A stretch of DNA of 64,000 nt from Lachnospiraceae bacterium (lineage in GTDB: Bacteria; Bacillota; Clostridia; Lachnospirales; Lachnospiraceae): the NCBI GenBank assembly GCA_910573755.1, contig CAJTBO010000003.1:62001-126000 (forward strand), written 5' to 3'. Position numbers and translations under genes: made by a program. Shown in pieces: positions 60,177 through 64,000 of the stretch. Positions within the stretch are counted from its first letter, which is position 1. Every line of letters starts with the position of its first letter. Below the pieces are notes generated by a model. The model saw only the letters and a program-made list of their open reading frames with translations, did no database searches and was not told where the DNA came from.

Positions 60177-61136
60177 TTAACTGAAAATCCTGATCAGTTC
60201 CAAAGTCTCATTATCGATCACAACATCCGATTTTTTCAACGCCTCAAGCGTCTGAAAAAACGCCTCCCTGTTTCTGACGGTAAAATACAATTTCAGCTTA
60301 CAGGTATAAGATGAAAGCTGATCCGGATACTGCTTTGCCAGCCGCATACACCATTTTTCCGAATTTTCATAATCTTTGATCTCAAGCAGCCTCAGACACA
60401 CCCCCTCATATTGCTGCTGAGTCATTCCGGAAGGATTTTTGGCATAAAAAGATTCCGCCGCCTCGATCATCATCTTAACAAACCTGTTTTGTTCCAGCTG
60501 CGTAAAAACCTTCTGTTTTAAAATTTTATCCGTATAATTGATCATGGTATCTTCGTATTCTGTCTGATCATCCTTTTCTTCCCTGATACCCAAATACAGT
60601 TTTTGTACTTCTATACGGAATTCATTCAGTTCATGGCTCAAAACAGCTGCCGCATAATGTGAAGATTCGGAATCCTTTGTCTCCAGCGCCAAAGAAATCG
60701 CAGACAAAGAATCTTTTATCTCCCCCTTCAGCACGTTCAGCATCGCCGTCCGCAGGCTCTTACGGTCATTGACTGCGATTGCCTCCTCCAGAGGGATCAC
60801 ATTCATTTCCCTTTCCTCATCCGCTTTCAGCTGGGTCCTTACACGTCCCTTGCTGAACATTACGTCATCCAGTTCCACCTGAAATCTGAAAACAGTCAGA
60901 TAAAACAGATGTACCATAAAGAAAAACAGCGGGCCGACCACCGGGCACAGCAGCATAACAATAAACCGCAGGAGACAGGTTCTCCGGTTGTCATGCAGGC
61001 GTTCATCCTCCCCCTCTCTTTTTCTGTTGCGGACAGGAACGACAAACAGGATGCTGATCAGAAAATAAAGGACTGCTATTATTGTATTGACCAGAACAAC
61101 TATGAGAAAAATATACTCATCCCTCGACAGGCTCAT
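60177..61136 (-). CDS. pelE: PelE-like membrane protein with TPR-type tail
   Basis: A protein of about 319 residues in the pelE position. Two membrane helices lie at about residues 8-32 and 55-80 (IVVLVNTIIAVLYFLISILF and LLCPVVGPLFFFMVHLFYLT). The cytoplasmic remainder consists of helices resembling tetratricopeptide repeats (EDTMINYTDKILKQKVFTQL, MIEAAESFYAKNPSG, LEIKDYENSEKWCMRLAKQY). PelE links PelD with PelG and PelF in the inner-membrane complex. The start MSLSRDEY has GGGGGAG 4 nt away and overlaps the pelD stop by 20 bp. A 26-codon longer frame is unlikely. Identification rests on place, topology and TPR shape. Confidence 0.82.
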   Translation of the reverse strand: MSLSRDEYIFLIVVLVNTIIAVLYFLISILFVVPVRNRKREGEDERLHDNRRTCLLRFIVMLLCPVVGPLFFFMVHLFYLTVFRFQVELDDVMFSKGRVRTQLKADEEREMNVIPLEEAIAVNDRKSLRTAMLNVLKGEIKDSLSAISLALETKDSESSHYAAAVLSHELNEFRIEVQKLYLGIREEKDDQTEYEDTMINYTDKILKQKVFTQLEQNRFVKMMIEAAESFYAKNPSGMTQQQYEGVCLRLLEIKDYENSEKWCMRLAKQYPDQLSSYTCKLKLYFTVRNREAFFQTLEALKKSDVVIDNETLELIRIFS

Positions 61137-63306
61137 TCTTCTCCCCCTCTCTGAGTCTGCAGTCATAACCGGCGCTCCGGAAGCGTTCCGCCACACCCTC
61201 CGCATTTTTTTCATCCGTATTGGAAAGCAGGATATAGAATCCGCCGTCGCTTAAAAGTCCCATATAATCTGTCTGACGTATATTTTTCCCCAGTATCTCC
61301 GATGCTTTTTTATAATCTTCCGCGGGAATTTCAATCATGGCACATTCCGTAAGACCATCCTCTTTTGCCCTGAAAAACGCACCTGTCAATTCTTCAAAAG
61401 CGTCCGCCGCCATGACCCTGGTCCCGTCCAGATACCGTCCGTGCGTAAGCGTATCCAGATACCGGTTGGCGTGCACCACCGCGCTCTGGATCAAAGAACC
61501 GATGATCGTCAGGCGGTTTGCTTCCGAAAGCGTCATGCGCTGCCACGGAATTCCCCAGATCATCAGCATCAGTTCCATTTTTTCCTCTGTGTATACGGCG
61601 CTCGCCATCAGCGGAAGTTTCTCATCCATCTTTTTATTGATGAATACACGCCGTTCCTTCAGATCCTGATACAGATCCTCCATATCCGTATATTTAATGG
61701 AATTTCCCAGTCTCTTTGCCTCCGGAGATGTAAAGGAAAACAATCTGGCATAATCTCCGTTTGCCACCATATAGACAGCGACATCCCTGCTGTCCATCAG
61801 TTGTCCCAGCACCTTTGCCGCATAGAACAGTACTTCTTCCGGTTCATAAGCCTCCAGACTGGAAGTGATCTCATAAATTTTTCCGAGGCTGTCACGCTGG
61901 TTGACAAGCTGTGTCTCAAAACTCTGCTTCATTCTGACATTACTGTCGTTGATATCCGATATATCATCTACTTTTCTGCTTAAATACTGTATCTCTTCCT
62001 CATTCTCTTCTCTGATAAACTGCAGCTGGTCGCGCATGTAACCGACGATCATACCAATGATAAACAGCTGGGCCATCCAGACATAGATATTATAATCCAG
62101 CAATACCTCAAATCCCGTCCTGCCGTACATCTGCTGCAGGAAATAGCCTGCCACGGCAAGAAGGGACGAAAAAATCGCCTGTTGCTGCCCGTATATGATA
62201 GCAAACAGCAGAACATACAGTAAAAAGAAATCCAGCCTGTTAAAATACTGACTGTCAGCCGCCTTGCTGTTCAAAATATAAAAAGGAATAAAACAGATCA
62301 GATTTTCAACAAACGGAAACAGCCGTTTAAAGATAACTTTGATACCGTGCCAGATCCTTCCCGCCCTGCTGCCTCCGGCATCCTCATCACGGATAAAGGA
62401 ATCCGCGTTCCGCTTCATATATCCGGCAACCTGTTCTGCCCCCTCCTGATAATGAACAAATATCTTCTGTCCAAACTCTTCCTGAAAAGACTTCCCGTCC
62501 AGCATCAGGCGGTATTTTTCTCCCACCGAATTATTGACCAGACGGATACCTCCTCCCATCGTTTTGATGATTGCCTCTGCCAGCTGTACCTCATTTATCT
62601 CTTCCATAGAAGAAATATGGTAACGCGATAATGCCGGGCGCTCTTCCATCATCACCTTATACGCCAGTTCTACCGCATCATTCAAAAAGAGCATAGAAAA
62701 TGATCTTCTGTCATTGGCAGATATTCTGCCTGTCTTCAGTGCCTCCAGACACATCTGAAAGCACGGGCCGCTCTCTTCCCTGCCCTTGTCCGGCACACCG
62801 TAGAGATGGTCAAAACGCAGGATCATGATATCCATTCCCTGTGCTCTTTGATAATTTTCGCAAACCTCTTCTCCCTGCGCCACCGCGATCGCTTTAAATC
62901 CTTTCGGCGATACGGCCTCTGTTTCCGCTACATCGTTAGGATACGACATACCGTACACTTCATGAGAAGAAAAATAAACAAAACGCCCTTTTCCTGTCAT
63001 CGAATACGTTGACAGAACATTCATCAGCGATGCCGTATACCTTACCGACTCCTGCCTTTCCCTGTGCCAGTCAAAATTGGTGTCATACGCGCCCATATAT
63101 ATAACCATTTCCGGCTGAACGCTCTCAAAAATATCCTTAACGCTCTCGTCCTCATAAGAATAATCATATCTCTCAAAAACATGCTTGTAGGAAAACCGGC
63201 GATCCCTGCGGCCTGTCAGCAAAAAAATCCTGTGCTTCCCTTTATTCAGCTTATCGATCACAGCATCGGTCATTCTGCTGCTGCCGCCGATTAATAATAC
63301 ATTCAT
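61117..63306 (-). CDS. pelD: PelD-like c-di-GMP receptor with N-terminal SDR-fold domain
   Basis: A 729-residue inner-membrane protein. Residues 1-300 form an extended SDR (NAD-dependent epimerase-like) domain, yet MNVLLIGGSSRMTDAVI departs from GxxGxxG and the Tyr-x3-Lys pair is missing (FKAIAVAQGE is at that place), so catalysis is unlikely. Residues about 330-425 are four membrane helices, followed by a coiled linker, a GAF domain (about 470-620) and a degenerate GGDEF domain (about 625-720). The GGDEF site reads SDGGFYIL, but RQTD at 677-680 keeps the RxxD inhibitory-site pattern that binds c-di-GMP in PelD. So polymer export may be switched by c-di-GMP. AAAGGGG precedes the ATG. Confidence 0.9.
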   Translation of the reverse strand: MNVLLIGGSSRMTDAVIDKLNKGKHRIFLLTGRRDRRFSYKHVFERYDYSYEDESVKDIFESVQPEMVIYMGAYDTNFDWHRERQESVRYTASLMNVLSTYSMTGKGRFVYFSSHEVYGMSYPNDVAETEAVSPKGFKAIAVAQGEEVCENYQRAQGMDIMILRFDHLYGVPDKGREESGPCFQMCLEALKTGRISANDRRSFSMLFLNDAVELAYKVMMEERPALSRYHISSMEEINEVQLAEAIIKTMGGGIRLVNNSVGEKYRLMLDGKSFQEEFGQKIFVHYQEGAEQVAGYMKRNADSFIRDEDAGGSRAGRIWHGIKVIFKRLFPFVENLICFIPFYILNSKAADSQYFNRLDFFLLYVLLFAIIYGQQQAIFSSLLAVAGYFLQQMYGRTGFEVLLDYNIYVWMAQLFIIGMIVGYMRDQLQFIREENEEEIQYLSRKVDDISDINDSNVRMKQSFETQLVNQRDSLGKIYEITSSLEAYEPEEVLFYAAKVLGQLMDSRDVAVYMVANGDYARLFSFTSPEAKRLGNSIKYTDMEDLYQDLKERRVFINKKMDEKLPLMASAVYTEEKMELMLMIWGIPWQRMTLSEANRLTIIGSLIQSAVVHANRYLDTLTHGRYLDGTRVMAADAFEELTGAFFRAKEDGLTECAMIEIPAEDYKKASEILGKNIRQTDYMGLLSDGGFYILLSNTDEKNAEGVAERFRSAGYDCRLREGEKNEPVEG

Positions 63307-63342
63307 TGCGCTACCCCTTTTTGTATTTTCTCATTCCGCTTT

Positions 63343-63747
63343 TCAGCGGCACCGATACATCAATTCCACCATGTCGCTGATCTCCGCGAAATCTTCCTCA
63401 TCCTCCGCATCAAACCATGTCTGCTTTCCGATCAGTATGTATGGCGCATAAGTACTCAGCTCCAGCAATACCTCCCCTGCCGCTTTTTCTGACATATCTG
63501 TCATAATTGTAATACGGCTGTTCTCCATAGTACGCAAAAACAGATTTCCTTCCAGATCTTTTGTGATATCCGTAATCCCCGGTTCTGTCACCATGCCGGT
63601 TTCCCTGTCATAACTTCTGATCCCTGCCATGACCAGATCCCGGTAGGGAATTTCATACCTGTCCTGTTGAAGGTCTGTAATCTTAATGCACTTTTTGGTA
63701 AAGCGGATCCTCTTTGCTCTTAATACAATATTTGAATGTTTTTCCAT
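63343..63747 (-). CDS. Small cytoplasmic protein heading the pel block
   Basis: A protein of about 134 residues that I do not recognise. It has mixed beta strands in the first half (IVLRAKRIRFTKKCIKITDL, then YRDLVMAGIRSYDRETG, then NLFLRTMENSRITIMTDM) and an acidic C-terminal helix. The pattern suggests a small PH-like or beta-barrel regulatory fold, but this is not certain. There are no membrane segments. The ATG at 63747 is preferred over a GTG three codons earlier. It is 37 bp before pelD and about 90 bp from the predicted promoter, so it is the first gene of the block. A regulator or assembly factor for PelD is possible. Confidence 0.7.
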   Translation of the reverse strand: MEKHSNIVLRAKRIRFTKKCIKITDLQQDRYEIPYRDLVMAGIRSYDRETGMVTEPGITDITKDLEGNLFLRTMENSRITIMTDMSEKAAGEVLLELSTYAPYILIGKQTWFDAEDEEDFAEISDMVELMYRCR

Positions 63748-63785
63748 TCCCGGCACACTCCCACTTTATGCAGACAGTATAAAAA

Positions 63786-63812
63786 TGACGCAAAGGTTCA
63801 TACTCTGCGACA
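63786..63812. other. Left recombination-site-like element of a possible invertible promoter
   Basis: Two 10-bp arms, TGACGCAAAG and CTCTGCGACA, are inverted repeats matching at 8 of 10 positions, around a 7-bp spacer GTTCATA. This is the geometry of a tyrosine-recombinase crossover site. In the leader RNA it could also fold as a hairpin, and it could be an operator. Its right part is repeated in inverted form at the window end. Confidence 0.45.
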
Positions 63813-63838
63813 AGGATAATAATATTTTTACTTTTAAC

Positions 63839-63867
63839 ATTATATCTGTTGACGGGGAGTTTTGCAA
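63839..63867 (-). promoter_or_regulatory. Strong promoter driving the pel block
   Basis: On the minus strand TTGCAA and TATAAT are exactly 17 bp apart. The first gene starts about 92 bp beyond the -10 box. No stronger promoter was seen nearer, although TTGCGT and CATAAA (17 bp apart, around 63765-63793) form a weaker second option. Confidence 0.8.
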
Positions 63868-63988
63868 CAGCTTGTGTGGAAAATTTCAGGGCTGCACAGA
63901 TAAAGCGTGATAAAAATTATATATTTTTGAAAAAAAGCTTCCGTATCTGCCGGATTTTTTGGATAAGGCCTGATCGATCAGCTAAAAA

Positions 63989-64000
63989 TGTCGCAGAGTA
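63989..64000. repeat. Inverted copy of the left 12-bp element, cut by the window end
   Basis: TGTCGCAGAGTA is the exact reverse complement of TACTCTGCGACA at 63801-63812. The 176 bp between the copies hold the pel promoter. The repeat reaches the last base of the window, so its true length is unknown. Confidence 0.75.

Noticed and set aside
61117-63306. Active sugar epimerase fused to PelD
   Set aside because: Both the nucleotide-loop glycines and the Tyr-x3-Lys pair are not in place, so activity is not supported.
63757-63838. c-di-GMP riboswitch in the pel leader
   Set aside because: The leader is only about 85 nt, and I saw no conserved GEMM-type core. Control by c-di-GMP is more simply explained by PelD.
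1-64000. rRNA, tRNA genes, prophage or replication origin
   Set aside because: No tRNA cloverleaf, rRNA stretch, phage structural gene or DnaA-box cluster was recognised by reading; a covariance-model search would be needed to exclude small RNAs.

Overview
The window reads as chromosomal DNA of a gut-type Gram-positive Clostridia member, most likely Lachnospiraceae. Supporting signs are strong GGAGG-type ribosome sites, sortase and Cna-B/SpaA surface proteins, TasA-like proteins, a Gram-positive pel locus without outer-membrane genes, an oligopeptide-type ABC system and remnants of IS110, IS256 and ISLre2 elements. I saw no rRNA, tRNA or CRISPR array.

Layout. (1) 0.03-13.2 kb, minus strand: a ten-gene surface-fibre operon. 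It begins with a coiled-coil protein and a Ser/Lys signal peptidase. Next come a 1588-residue LPEAG adhesin with His/Cys repeats, an LPSTG major pilin and a class C sortase. It ends with an unanchored pilin-like protein, two TasA/camelysin-like proteins and two membrane-anchored surface proteins. (2) 13.2-14.5 kb: decayed Rpn and IS256-type remnants. (3) 14.5-26.8 kb, minus strand: an apparent catabolic cluster (2-hydroxyacid dehydrogenase, NHL propeller, Dpp/Opp-type ABC importer, small membrane protein, lactonase-fold propeller, NTF2-like protein, YhcH-like protein, MFS carrier). It diverges from a LacI-type regulator at 27.4 kb. Three near-identical 13-bp operator-like sites lie in the divergent promoter region, beside an array of hairpin repeats. 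(4) 28.4-31.4 kb: a MATE exporter, then IS110 and ISLre2 debris. (5) 31.6-38.5 kb: pgi, a membrane protein, a TSCPD protein plus murG, an ECF sigma factor with a probable membrane anti-sigma factor, and a GH25 lysozyme. (6) 38.6-63.8 kb, minus strand: a continuous block of 19 genes. It starts with a small protein and the pel core in the order pelD-pelE-DUF2194-pelF-pelG. It then carries glycosyltransferases, a DUF4874/DUF4832 protein, a large membrane protein, DUF1919, polysaccharide pyruvyl transferase, an FrhB-type iron-sulfur protein, an ABC exporter, four GT2 enzymes, a GH114/PelA-like hydrolase and a GT4.

Working model. The pel block would make, modify and export a Pel-like cationic or decorated exopolysaccharide. 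PelD keeps an RxxD c-di-GMP site but has gained an N-terminal SDR-fold domain with degenerate active-site motifs. The fibre operon would build sortase-linked pili plus TasA-like fibres, so the window holds two biofilm or adhesion systems.

The most notable lead is at the right edge. A strong promoter facing the pel block (63839-63867) lies between inverted copies of a 12-bp sequence. The complete left copy has 10-bp inverted arms around a 7-bp spacer, as in tyrosine-recombinase crossover sites. This suggests an invertible (phase-variable) promoter for the exopolysaccharide operon. The right arm is cut by the window end, so the idea predicts what the next roughly 15 bases should be.
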